From JAAZIN01 sp964441025 (lineage in GTDB: Bacteria; Bacillota; Dethiobacteria; DTU022), in the NCBI GenBank assembly GCA_964441025.1, contig CAYTXG010000003.1:1-64000 (forward strand): a stretch of DNA of 64,000 nucleotides, read 5' to 3'. Every line of letters starts with the position of its first letter. The stretch's first letter is position 1. A program made the position numbers and the translations under genes. Under the pieces are notes generated by a model. The model was given only the letters and a program-made list of their open reading frames with translations. It searched no databases and was not told the origin of the DNA. Below are positions 34,508 to 42,547 of the stretch, one piece after another.

Positions 34508-34792
34508 CTATATTTCATAGGCAAGGCTACTGATCAGTCCCTTAATCAGAAGCTCCTCTTCAAGCAGATTTTTAATGTGCAACTCTTCCCCGCAGACAAT
34601 AATTTCGCCGCCCTTAACGGCAAGGCGAACCTTGTTTTCATCATAGGCGATGACGCCGCGGTGATTTTCGATATATAGCTGGACATTGCCTACAAGGGTA
34701 ATACGAGGCAGATCGAGGAGAACTTCGTGCGGGAGTTCGAAAAAATCGGCGATGATCTCTTTGAAACTGCCTTTCTTTTTTTTCCGGAACAT
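34508..34792 (-). CDS. yqfC: Sporulation protein YqfC
   Basis: 94 residues from ATG 34792, which has AAGGAGAT upstream; longer upstream extension is not supported. The basic start MFRKKKKGSFK leads to ADFFELPHEVLLDLPRITLVGNVQLYIENHRGVI and ends with a YabP/YqfC-type beta-strand domain (KVRLAVKGGEIIVCGEELHIKNL). The family is expressed in the mother cell and is needed for sporulation with YqfD. The usual neighbour floA lies 19 kb away, on the other side of the accessory block. Confidence 0.92.
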   Translation of the reverse strand: MFRKKKKGSFKEIIADFFELPHEVLLDLPRITLVGNVQLYIENHRGVIAYDENKVRLAVKGGEIIVCGEELHIKNLLEEELLIKGLISSLAYEI

Positions 34793-34950
34793 GGCCAGGC
34801 ATCTCCTTCTTCGATAGTGAGGATAGCGGTATTTAAATTTATGCGCCGGACAGGGGAAATACAACTTATGAAAGCGGTAGGCTGCTGCCGCCCGCCAAAA
34901 TGCCAAATCATAAATCGCCCATTTTACTGATATGTTATAACGGTGAATTC

Positions 34951-35281
34951 ATGAAAATGAACCCGGCCCGTAAAACTATTTAAATCCTCCTGGCGGCGAT
35001 TGCTGCAGGCACGGCTGCCGTCACCTTTGCAAACCGCTGTCTCCCGACGGCGGCACACTCCCTAGAAACGGAAATGCGGGCCCGTGTACAGCCCCCTGCT
35101 CTGGGAGGAAAGCGAGGATTTTGCCAGGGCCCGCTCCGACAGCGGCACCCCGGTGCGCCTGGCAGCATTCAGGATCGCTTTCTCCGACGCCGTCCCGGGG
35201 GAACTGCACAAAGAGCGGCGCACAATATACTATGCTCCGCTTACCCAGGTTATCGAAGAGGGGAAATCCCAGGAAGGATAA
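34951..35281 (+). pseudogene. Broken exported-protein gene
   Basis: ATG 34951 opens MKMNPARKTI, then a TAA at 34981. The same frame continues as a signal-peptide-like ILLAAIAAGTAAVTFANRC to ETEMRAR. One base later the frame shifts at about 35084 to VYSPLLWEESEDFARARSDSGTPVRLAAFRIAFSDAVPGELHKERR...EEGKSQEG and stop at 35279-35281. The second frame has biased, protein-like composition. Together they look like one lipoprotein or secreted protein broken by a stop and a frameshift. The family was not recognised; a resemblance to VanW-type tails is too weak to claim. Confidence 0.45.
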
Positions 35282-35406
35282 TAAAAGTTATAATATTTTA
35301 ACAATGGTTAAGAAATATAAATCTTTTAAATGGTATTAGTGGAAGGATTTGTTCATATCATGGCGAAATAGACATATATTAGAGAAAGAGAGGAGGGTCA
35401 AGCAAG

Positions 35407-35688
35407 ATGCAGAAGATGTTCAAGCTGGGGTTCATTTTGATGCTCGTTCTGGCTCTGGTCTTTGTCTTCACCGTCGGCTGCGCGCCCAAGGTAATAGAAG
35501 AAGATGACGGAGATCTCGAAGGCATCGAGGATGAACTCAACGGCGACGAAGATGTTAATGGTGAAACAGATGAGGAAGTAGAAGGGGAAGATGAAGGCGA
35601 AGAAGAGGCTGGAGACGGTAACGGTGAAGAAGCAGGCGATGAAGATGAAAATGCTGAAGACGAAGTAGAAGACGAGGAGGAAGAGTAA
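35407..35688 (+). CDS. Small, extremely acidic lipoprotein
   Basis: 93 residues. A signal peptide (MQKMFKLGF plus a hydrophobic core) ends in a lipobox with the lipidated Cys at residue 25 (TVGC). The remaining 68 residues contain 39 Asp/Glu and one Lys, with Gly, Asn and Val between them and no aromatic residues, so the tail is probably disordered and could bind cations or coat the cell surface. RBS GAGAGGAGGG lies about 10 bases before the ATG. No homologous family was recognised. It stands alone next to a repeat element and the UPF0182 gene. Confidence 0.8.
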   Translation: MQKMFKLGFILMLVLALVFVFTVGCAPKVIEEDDGDLEGIEDELNGDEDVNGETDEEVEGEDEGEEEAGDGNGEEAGDEDENAEDEVEDEEEE

Positions 35689-35697
35689 ATCCTCTCC

Positions 35698-35836
35698 GGG
35701 GGTCAGGTCTCGAAATGTCACTTTAACCTGCTTTCCATACCAACTGCCTGCTGATACAACCCCAGCCATTTCGTTCGGGCAGCAGCCGGTGATGGATTGT
35801 AGTTGCGTAAAAGTGGTATTCCAAGACCTGGCCCCC
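35698..35836. repeat. MITE-like element with imperfect 27-bp inverted ends
   Basis: The left end (35698-35724, GGGGGTCAGGTCT...CACTTT) and the complement of the right end (35810-35836) agree at 22 of 27 positions. They enclose 85 bases with no gene. Ends of the form GGGGTCAGGTCT are common near IS200/REP-associated Y1 transposases. It is probably a nonautonomous element mobilised in trans; no transposase gene is in the window. Confidence 0.6.
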
Positions 35837-35843
35837 ACTTCTT

Positions 35844-35873
35844 TTGACAAAAGTTATTTGATTCGGATAAAAT
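35844..35873 (+). promoter_or_regulatory. Promoter of the UPF0182 gene
   Basis: TTGACA (35844-35849) and TAAAAT (35868-35873) are 18 bases apart, about 60 bases before the TTG start at 35936. The -35 abuts the end of the MITE-like element. Confidence 0.65.
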
Positions 35874-35935
35874 AAGTTTGCACCTTAATCCACGCCGGTT
35901 TATGCCGGCATTTGTTTTGATCGGAGGGGTTTATC

Positions 35936-38686
35936 TTGCGCCGCCATATTATCTGGGTGATGCTGGCCGCCATCGCCGTGGTGATCATGGGCCTTGCAGG
36001 GACCGGTTTCTACCTGGACCTGCTCTGGTTCAAAGATCTCAATTTTGAAGGAATCTTCTGGACACAGCACCTGACTCGCTGGGGTTTACGCCTGGCAACA
36101 TGGCTCTTCTTTTTTCTCTTTCTCTTTGTAAACCTTATTTTGACCCGCCGTTATATATTGAGTTTTCCCAACCTGGCCCTGCGGGAACGGCTCATGGCCG
36201 GCGGCTATCTCCGTGTCTTCACCCCGCGGTCCCTGGCAATCTTTTTCCTGTTGCTGTCCGCACTCCTATCCTTTGTTTTCTCAAGTTACACCGGCGGTCA
36301 CTGGATGAACCTGCTGCGTTTCATCCATGCTGCACCCTTTAACAGCAACGACCCTATTTTTGGCCGGGACATTGCATTTTACGTGTTCAAACTTCCCCTT
36401 TACCGCTTTGTCTATGACTTCCTGATGGCTGCTGCCGTGATCAGCCTTGTTTTGGTGGGAGTCATCTATCTGATCATGAGCGCTCCCCTTGCGGGACGCC
36501 GCTGGGTGCTGCCCGCGGGAGGCGGGCTGGGCCATCTCAGCGTGCTGCTTGCCGCTGTATTTGCCCTGAAAGCATGGGATTACCGCCTCAAGCAGTTTGA
36601 ACTGCTGCTTTCCGGGAGGGGCGTAGTATTTGGGGCCGGCTATACCGATATTCACGCAAACTATCCTCTTTTACTGGTGCTGATGATCCTGGCCGCCCTT
36701 ATTTCCCTTCTCTGCCTGGCCAACCTCTTTCTGCGCCGCGCCAGACTCCCGCTGTACGGGGTTCTGACCCTGCTCGCTGTCTCCACCCTGGGCGGATGGG
36801 CTTACCCGGCGGCTGTCCAGAGCTTCATTGTCGAGCCCAGCGAGTTCAATTACGAGAAGAAGTACCTGGCCCACAATATCGCCTTCACCAGGCAGGCATA
36901 CGGGTTGGACAGGTTCACCACCAGGCAGTACCCCGCCGGGGAAGAGCTGAGCTGGGCAGACCTCGGGGAGAACCCGGGCACCATCAACAATGTACGGCTC
37001 TGGGACTACCGCCCGCTCAAGACCACCTTCAATGAGCAGCAGGCGATCCGCCCGTACTACCGCTTTTTCGATGTGGATATCGACCGCTATACTGTAGACG
37101 GCAACTACCGCCAGGTGATGCTTTCCGCCCGCGAGCTTGATAAAAGTGCCCTGGCCGAACAGGCGCAGACCTGGGTCAACCTGCACCTTCAGTACACGCA
37201 CGGCTACGGGGCCACCGCCAGCCCTGTCAACGAAGTCTCCGCCGAGGGGCTGCCCCGCTATTTCCTGGGGGATATCCCGCCCTCAGGAGATATTCCTTTG
37301 GAAAATCCCTCCATCTATTTCGGAGAGCTGACGAAAGATTATGTCATCGTCAATACCGACACCAGGGAATTCCACTATTCCACTGCCGGTGAAGAAAACA
37401 CTTTCACCCTTTACGAGGGCGAGGGAGGCATCCCCCTGCACTCGCTGTGGCGGCGGATCCTCTTTGCCCTGAAATTTGGCGAGTACAGGATCCTCATCTC
37501 CGGAGAGCTGAACAGCGACAGCCGCATTCTTTTTGACCGGGACATCTATACACGGGTTCAAAAAATAGCTCCCTTTCTCCATTATGACGGCAACCCCTAT
37601 GTCGTGGTCCATGAAGGGCGTCTCTTCTGGATCCAGGACGCCTACACCGTCACCGACCGCTATCCCTACGCGGCACCACAAGAGGGGATCAACTATATCT
37701 GCAACTCCGTAAAAGTCGTCGTCGATGCTTACAACGGCAGCGTCAACTTCTATCTCATCGATGAAGCCGATCCCCTGGCTGAAAACTTCAGCCGGGTTTT
37801 CCCGGGCCTCTTTACCCCTGCCGCAGCCATGCCCGAGGGGCTGCTCCATCATCTGCGCTATCCCGTAGACCTTTTTGAAATACAATCCGGCATGGTCGCC
37901 CTGTACCATGTTACCGATCCCAACACCTTCTACGCCCGCGAGGACCTCTGGAACATGCCCCTGGAGCAGTACTACGGCGAAGAGCAGCAGATGGAGCCCT
38001 ATTACACCATCCTGCAGCTGCCGGGGTACAAAGAGCCCGAATTTGTCTTGATCCTGCCCTTCACCCCAAGCAACAGGAACAACATGATCGCCTGGATGGT
38101 GGCCCGCTGCGACCAGCCCAACTACGGCGCAGTTGAGCTGTTTCTCTTTCCCAAGGAACGGGTGGTCATGGGCCCGAAGCAGGTGGAAAACAGGATCGAC
38201 CAGAGCACTGAAATATCGACGGAATTTACCCTCTGGAGCCAGGCAGGATCCCATGTCATCCGGGGCAACCTGCTTGTGCTGCCCATAAACGAATCGCTGC
38301 TCTATGTTGAGCCCATCTTCCTGGAGGCGGAAAAGGGGGGGCTGCCCGAGCTGGCCCGCGTTATCGTGGTCTTTCAGGAGACGGTGATCATGGAGGAAAC
38401 ACTGGAGCAGGCCCTGGTGCGCATTTTCGGCGAACGCAGCGAGCTGCCTCCGGAAAAGGAACCGGCGGAGCGGGACAAACCTGAGACACCCACTGGTCCG
38501 GCCGGGCTGGAGGAGGAAACCGGGTCGGAAATCGCTTCTCTGATCAGGCAGGCTCAGAAACTCTTTGACGAAGCCCAGCAGTGTCAGCGGGAGGGCGACT
38601 GGGCCGGCTACGGCGAAGCCGTAGACAAGCTGGGTCAGGTGCTGAAGAAACTCGCCTCCCTGGCGCCGGAAATTGATACTCCATAA
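35936..38686 (+). CDS. UPF0182 family integral membrane protein
   Basis: 916 residues. The N-terminal 310 residues contain about seven membrane helices, including RRHIIWVMLAAIAVVIMGLAGTGFYLDLLWFKDL. The large exterior region includes GRDIAFYVFKLPLYRF, YEKKYLAHNIAFTRQAYGL and RPYYRFFDVDIDRYTV, which are signatures of UPF0182. A short coiled-coil tail (IASLIRQAQKLFDEAQQ) closes it. The family is common in Actinobacteria and Clostridia and its function is not known. TTG start with GGAGGGG upstream. It converges on htpX, 17 bases away. Confidence 0.92.
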   Translation: MRRHIIWVMLAAIAVVIMGLAGTGFYLDLLWFKDLNFEGIFWTQHLTRWGLRLATWLFFFLFLFVNLILTRRYILSFPNLALRERLMAGGYLRVFTPRSLAIFFLLLSALLSFVFSSYTGGHWMNLLRFIHAAPFNSNDPIFGRDIAFYVFKLPLYRFVYDFLMAAAVISLVLVGVIYLIMSAPLAGRRWVLPAGGGLGHLSVLLAAVFALKAWDYRLKQFELLLSGRGVVFGAGYTDIHANYPLLLVLMILAALISLLCLANLFLRRARLPLYGVLTLLAVSTLGGWAYPAAVQSFIVEPSEFNYEKKYLAHNIAFTRQAYGLDRFTTRQYPAGEELSWADLGENPGTINNVRLWDYRPLKTTFNEQQAIRPYYRFFDVDIDRYTVDGNYRQVMLSARELDKSALAEQAQTWVNLHLQYTHGYGATASPVNEVSAEGLPRYFLGDIPPSGDIPLENPSIYFGELTKDYVIVNTDTREFHYSTAGEENTFTLYEGEGGIPLHSLWRRILFALKFGEYRILISGELNSDSRILFDRDIYTRVQKIAPFLHYDGNPYVVVHEGRLFWIQDAYTVTDRYPYAAPQEGINYICNSVKVVVDAYNGSVNFYLIDEADPLAENFSRVFPGLFTPAAAMPEGLLHHLRYPVDLFEIQSGMVALYHVTDPNTFYAREDLWNMPLEQYYGEEQQMEPYYTILQLPGYKEPEFVLILPFTPSNRNNMIAWMVARCDQPNYGAVELFLFPKERVVMGPKQVENRIDQSTEISTEFTLWSQAGSHVIRGNLLVLPINESLLYVEPIFLEAEKGGLPELARVIVVFQETVIMEETLEQALVRIFGERSELPPEKEPAERDKPETPTGPAGLEEETGSEIASLIRQAQKLFDEAQQCQREGDWAGYGEAVDKLGQVLKKLASLAPEIDTP

Positions 38687-38703
38687 CCCGGCCCGGTTCA
38701 GGA

Positions 38704-39612
38704 CTACATGGACCGCAGCCGTTTGACCCGTTCTTCAGTGGTGGGGTGAGTGGAAAAGAGTGTGCTTGCGCGCTTGCTGTCGCGCACTCCCAGGGCCGGG
38801 TTAACAATGTAGAGCCCCTGCAGCGCCGGGTTGGCAATGGGGCTGTCGGCCACCTGATCAAAGGTGATCTTCTCCAGGGCAGAGGCCAGACCTTCCGGAT
38901 AGCCGGTGAATTCGGCAGCTGTAGCATCGGCCAAAAATTCACGCTGCCGCGAGATGGCAAATCTCAAGAGCTGCGCAAAGAGCGGGGCAAGAATGGACAC
39001 GAGAATGACGAGTAAAAGGGCGATGAGCTGACCGTAACCGCCGCCGCTGCGCCGGCTCCGCCGGCCTCCGCTGTACCAGAGCATCCGACGCAGGGCATGA
39101 CTGATGAAAACGATAGTCCCGGCCAGGACAACAGCCACCGTGGCCAGGAGCACATCATAATTATTGATATGGGCCATCTCATGGGCAAGCACTCCCTCCA
39201 GTTCAAGGCGGTTCAAGCGGTTCATAAGGCCGCGGGTGACTGTGATGGCGGCATTTTCAGGATTCCTTCCAGAGGCAAAAGCATTGGGCACATCGGTCTC
39301 GATAATGTAGAGCCTGGGGACAGGGCGCCCGGCGGCGATGCTCAAAGCTTCCACTGCTTGATAGAGGTAGGGCTCCCTGTCCCGTTCGGCCGGGTGCGCC
39401 CCGGCCATTGCTGTGACAATGCCCCGGCCGCCGTAGTAGCTGACAAGAATCGCAATAATAAAAACCAGCCCCGCTATGATCAAGCCCACCCCGGGCTCCT
39501 CCGCAAAGGCGCCCAGAGCAAATCCAAAGACCGCAAAAAGCACGGCGAAAAGAAAGACCAGCAGGAAAGTACGCCTTTTGTTGGCTGCAATATGCCCGTA
39601 GATCGGTACCAT
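38704..39612 (-). CDS. htpX: Membrane metalloprotease HtpX
   Basis: 302 residues, M48B family. Two N-terminal helices (about 12-60) are followed by the zinc site HEMAH near 145 (GVLAHEMAHINNYDVL). A third ligand, Glu, lies in REFLADATAAEFTGYP near 235. It degrades misfolded membrane proteins. Two further helices at about 155-180 and 200-220. The gene overlaps lemA by one base, so lemA-htpX form an operon, as in many bacteria. Confidence 0.96.
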   Translation of the reverse strand: MVPIYGHIAANKRRTFLLVFLFAVLFAVFGFALGAFAEEPGVGLIIAGLVFIIAILVSYYGGRGIVTAMAGAHPAERDREPYLYQAVEALSIAAGRPVPRLYIIETDVPNAFASGRNPENAAITVTRGLMNRLNRLELEGVLAHEMAHINNYDVLLATVAVVLAGTIVFISHALRRMLWYSGGRRSRRSGGGYGQLIALLLVILVSILAPLFAQLLRFAISRQREFLADATAAEFTGYPEGLASALEKITFDQVADSPIANPALQGLYIVNPALGVRDSKRASTLFSTHPTTEERVKRLRSM

Positions 39613-40181
39613 CAGCGGCTCCCACCACCTTCCAGCTCCACTTCAGGCGCCTCCCTGATCCTGTCATCCTCAAGGGCGAAATAATCAAAAAGGTTGAATC
39701 TGAAGAGCCGGGCAATGAAATTGGTGGGAAAACGCTCTATAACCGTATTCAGGATCATTACCGTGCGGTTATAGCGCTGGCGGGCGTAAGCGATTTTGTT
39801 CTCCAATCCCGACAGCTCTTCCTGCAGCAGCAGAAAATTCCGGTTTGCCTTCAGCTCGGGATAGCTCTCAGCCAGGGCGAAGAGATTCCTGAGCGCATCT
39901 GCCGCCGCACGGTCTGCGCCCGCATTTTCCCGAACTGTATGCGCCTGCAACCAGGCGGTCCGCGCCCTGGTTACATCCTCCAGCACCCCCCGCTCGTGCT
40001 CCATGTAACCCTTGACCGCAGCTACCAGGTTGGGCACCAGGTCAAAACGTTTCTGCAACAGGGTATCGATATTCGCCCATGCCGTGTCAGCCATGTTGCG
40101 CAGTCCGACAAGACGATTGTAGGCATAGATGAATAAAAACAGCAGGAGCAGCAAAGCTCCCGGCAGAATGTATTTTTCCAT
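39612..40181 (-). CDS. lemA: LemA family protein
   Basis: 189 residues. An N-terminal membrane anchor (residues 3-23) is followed by the long four-helix LemA bundle: YNRLVGLRNMADTAWANIDTLLQKRFDLVPNLVAAVKGYMEHE and the closing IERFPTNFIARLFRFNLFDYFALE. Function is not settled; it often accompanies HtpX. The HtpX start overlaps this stop by one base. The ATG has GGGAGGGAGG upstream. Confidence 0.94.
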   Translation of the reverse strand: MEKYILPGALLLLLFLFIYAYNRLVGLRNMADTAWANIDTLLQKRFDLVPNLVAAVKGYMEHERGVLEDVTRARTAWLQAHTVRENAGADRAAADALRNLFALAESYPELKANRNFLLLQEELSGLENKIAYARQRYNRTVMILNTVIERFPTNFIARLFRFNLFDYFALEDDRIREAPEVELEGGGSR

Positions 40182-40358
40182 TTCCCAGCCTCCCTCCCGC
40201 TTATATTTCTATTCTTTCTATCCGCGCGGATTTCCTCTCTATACAAATAGCGCCTGCCCAAAGAATATTCGCCTCTATTTTCCACCCCTGTCCAGGGAGC
40301 TATATGGTAAATTTTCATATTGTTGCCTCGTGCCAGTTTATGGGATACAATTAGCTGT

Positions 40359-40630
40359 ATGTTACCCAATCATCCGGGGCAAATGGATCGGAGCGCTGAC
40401 TGGCTCAACCAGGCGCAGAGGGATCTGGAGTGATATTGACATATTAATTTTTGTTGAAAGAACAGAGACGAGAGACGCCTTTTATGAATAGAACAGAGAT
40501 CTGCCGTCACTGTTTCCCGGTGCCCTTTGACGTAAACATCCTCGTTTATACAGCAGTTGGGTACAGGGATATGCTGAACCCGGGCAACCTGTTTCTCAGC
40601 TCAATTCTTCGATACACTTTCGAGTTATGA
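40359..40630 (+). pseudogene. Fused remnant of a HEPN gene and an MNT nucleotidyltransferase gene
   Basis: ATG 40359, or in-frame ATG 40383, reads MDRSADWLNQAQRDLE, which is the standard start of a HEPN-domain protein, then stops at TGA 40431. In the next frame the sequence continues SDIDILIFVERTETRDAFYE (TAG at 40489), the minimal nucleotidyltransferase GS-x-x-x-SDIDI core. A third frame from ATG 40484 gives VPFDVNILVYTAVGYRDMLNPGNLFLSSIL, the usual C-terminal part of MNT proteins, ending at 40630. HEPN and MNT genes normally form a two-gene toxin-antitoxin pair. Here a deletion joined the 5' end of one to the middle of the other, and frameshifts followed. Confidence 0.7.
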
Positions 40631-40727
40631 ATGGCTTTCTAAACCGGGCTGACAACGTGATAAACCTGGATAGATAGGGCAAAAATACTGTACATACCCT
40701 TGGCGTTACACAGGGAGAGATAATGCA

Positions 40728-41303
40728 ATGGCCGAAGTAATGCCTTCAATTATGCCCGAAGACAGATCCCCTGCCGCCAATCTATCCTGCGAGCAATGCG
40801 AACTGGCCCGCCACGGCACCAGGGTGATCTGGGGGGAGGGCAACCGGGCCGCCCCGCTCTTCGTTGTTCTGGATAATCCCGGCGCCAGGGAGGACAGGGA
40901 GGGCGTCCCTTTTCTATGCGGCACCCGGGCAACTCTGCAGAAGGCGGCCTACGAGGCGGGGCTAGAGCCCGGTGACCTTTATCTAAGCTATATTCTCAAG
41001 TGCAGGCCCAGAAAGGCTTACGACAAAGTAAGGGCCAGGACCATCTGCCTCTCCTATTTATGGGGGCAGCTGGAGGCTGTAGACCCGGTCCTGGTCATGT
41101 GCCTGGGGAATGTGGTCTGCCAAACAATTTTTGATGATCCCGGAGTGGAGGTAAAGCGGCTCCGGGGCAGGCTGCACACCGTCAGAGGCTACAATGTGGT
41201 CGCCTCCTATCACCCGCTGGCCGTGAGAAGAAGACCCGTGCTTTACAAATACTTTCTGCAGGACTGGGGACTGGCGGCAGACCGGCTGAACAGACCGGGC
41301 TAG
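40728..41303 (+). CDS. Uracil-DNA glycosylase superfamily protein, family 4-like
   Basis: 191 residues. Cys 21, 24, 92 and 107 fit the 4Fe-4S ligands of family 4 glycosylases. The first motif, GEAPG-x-x-ED-x-x-G-x-PF in family 4, appears here as LDNPGAREDREGVPF (residues 48-62). The second is SYHPLAVRR near 165. The ED-x-x-G-x-PF and HP parts are intact, but GE is replaced by LD. It may remove uracil or another damaged base, or the change may alter substrate or activity. ATG start at 40728 has GGGAGAG upstream. It stands alone. Confidence 0.78.
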   Translation: MAEVMPSIMPEDRSPAANLSCEQCELARHGTRVIWGEGNRAAPLFVVLDNPGAREDREGVPFLCGTRATLQKAAYEAGLEPGDLYLSYILKCRPRKAYDKVRARTICLSYLWGQLEAVDPVLVMCLGNVVCQTIFDDPGVEVKRLRGRLHTVRGYNVVASYHPLAVRRRPVLYKYFLQDWGLAADRLNRPG

Positions 41304-41359
41304 TTCTCACTCATGATTATGATATCCCCTGTTCTTCATGCTGTCGCTGCATGCAGATG

Positions 41360-41390
41360 TGGGACAGAAAGGAACGTCCCTGGTGTCCCA
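41360..41390 (-). repeat. Inverted-repeat element directly after a stop codon (copy C)
   Basis: On the minus strand TGGGACA-CCAGGGACGTTCCTTTC-TGTCCCA follows the TAG of the kinase-like gene with no gap. The interior shares GGGACG-(G)TTCCTTT with copies A and B, but both arms are changed together (TGGGACA/TGTCCCA in place of TGAGTCA/TGACTCA), so the pairing is kept. Confidence 0.75.
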
Positions 41391-42488
41391 CTAGGATTTG
41401 ATTTTCCCCCATATCTGCTCCACGATCCGGTTCATCTGCAGCCATTTCTTCTCCATATCGGATAAAAGTTTAAATTGCGCTCTGCACCTGACCAGATTAT
41501 GCCCGGGATATTGTGTCCTGAAATAGGGATCACCTAGAAGGTAGTCCGTTAAAAAGCGGACACCGCATTCAAGGGTCATCAGCCTGGCGCCGGTGGGCAA
41601 AAGTTCGATCTCCTGTGCAGTGATGTTTTTACCGATAGCACCCATGAAACCGGCGGTAAAGGCGCTGTACAGCTCCAGATCCAGCTGAACCCTGGAGAGT
41701 TCTTTTTCATCTTCCGGAGCGGTGCCGGCTCCGGAGCGGACTGCATCACCAAAGTCATTCATCACCAGCCCGGGCATGACGGTGTCCAGATCGGTGACAC
41801 AGAGCGCGTTACGGGTCTCACGATCAAACAGGACATTGTTCAGCTTGGTGTCGTTATGGGTGACGCGCAGCGGCAGCTGCCCGGCTTTAAGCAGGTCCAT
41901 AAAAATTGGAGAAATTGTTTCCCGGGACAGCGCAAAGTCGATCTCCTTTTGGGCATTTACGGCCCGCCCGCAAGGGTCAAGCGCCAGGGCCTTTTTAAAG
42001 GCGCTGTAGCGTGAAACGGTATCGTGAAAAGCAGGGATGGTCTCTGCAAGGGTATGGGCCGGAAAAGAGGACAACATGTCGATAAAGCGGCCGAAGGCCA
42101 GGCCGCCCTGATAAAAATCGCGCACATGCTCCGCTGTTTCCAGGCAGATGCTGCCGGTGATAAAGTCGTAGGCCCGCCAGAAACCGCTCCGCCCATCATC
42201 TATATAAATATTACCGTCCACAGCGGGTACAAGGGAGAGGGCTTCCCGCTCCGATTTCACCCGCTCCCTGAGATAACGGGTCACCATGTCAACATTTGTC
42301 ATCAGCGACAGCGGATCCGTAAAAACAGAGGTGTTCACTTTTTGCAATATATATTTTGAACCACTGTCACAGAGAACACAGTAGGTCCGGTTAACCAGCC
42401 CGCTTCCGAATCTGTCACAGCGGAGCGGTTTCCCCTTAAAGCAAAAGCCCTCAGCGATCTCCAGCATGTAGCTGTCCCCTGGAGCCAA
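41391..42488 (-). CDS. Aminoglycoside phosphotransferase-fold kinase, hexosamine kinase-like
   Basis: 365 residues with the APH/choline-kinase fold. The nucleotide lysine lies in KYILQKVNT, the catalytic loop is RVTHNDTKLNNVLFD (about 208-222), and the metal-binding DLDTVMPG near 233. The pattern closely resembles N-acetylhexosamine 1-kinase (NahK-type) proteins, which phosphorylate GlcNAc or GalNAc at C1. A GPH sugar symporter gene lies just upstream (42548), which supports a sugar substrate. TTG at 42488 has GGGGTGAG upstream; ATG at 42467 is an alternative. Substrate is inferred, not shown. Confidence 0.75.
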   Translation of the reverse strand: MAPGDSYMLEIAEGFCFKGKPLRCDRFGSGLVNRTYCVLCDSGSKYILQKVNTSVFTDPLSLMTNVDMVTRYLRERVKSEREALSLVPAVDGNIYIDDGRSGFWRAYDFITGSICLETAEHVRDFYQGGLAFGRFIDMLSSFPAHTLAETIPAFHDTVSRYSAFKKALALDPCGRAVNAQKEIDFALSRETISPIFMDLLKAGQLPLRVTHNDTKLNNVLFDRETRNALCVTDLDTVMPGLVMNDFGDAVRSGAGTAPEDEKELSRVQLDLELYSAFTAGFMGAIGKNITAQEIELLPTGARLMTLECGVRFLTDYLLGDPYFRTQYPGHNLVRCRAQFKLLSDMEKKWLQMNRIVEQIWGKIKS

Positions 42489-42547
42489 TATCTCACCCCG
42501 CTATCAGGCAAAAAAATGCCGGAGGCCAAAATTCATTAACCCTGTTT

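Noticed and set aside
35398..35850. 150-codon Phe/Ile/Val-rich minus-strand frame resembling a membrane protein
   Set aside because: It is the reverse complement of the GAA/GAT-rich acidic lipoprotein, which gives TTC/ATC codons; no true start.
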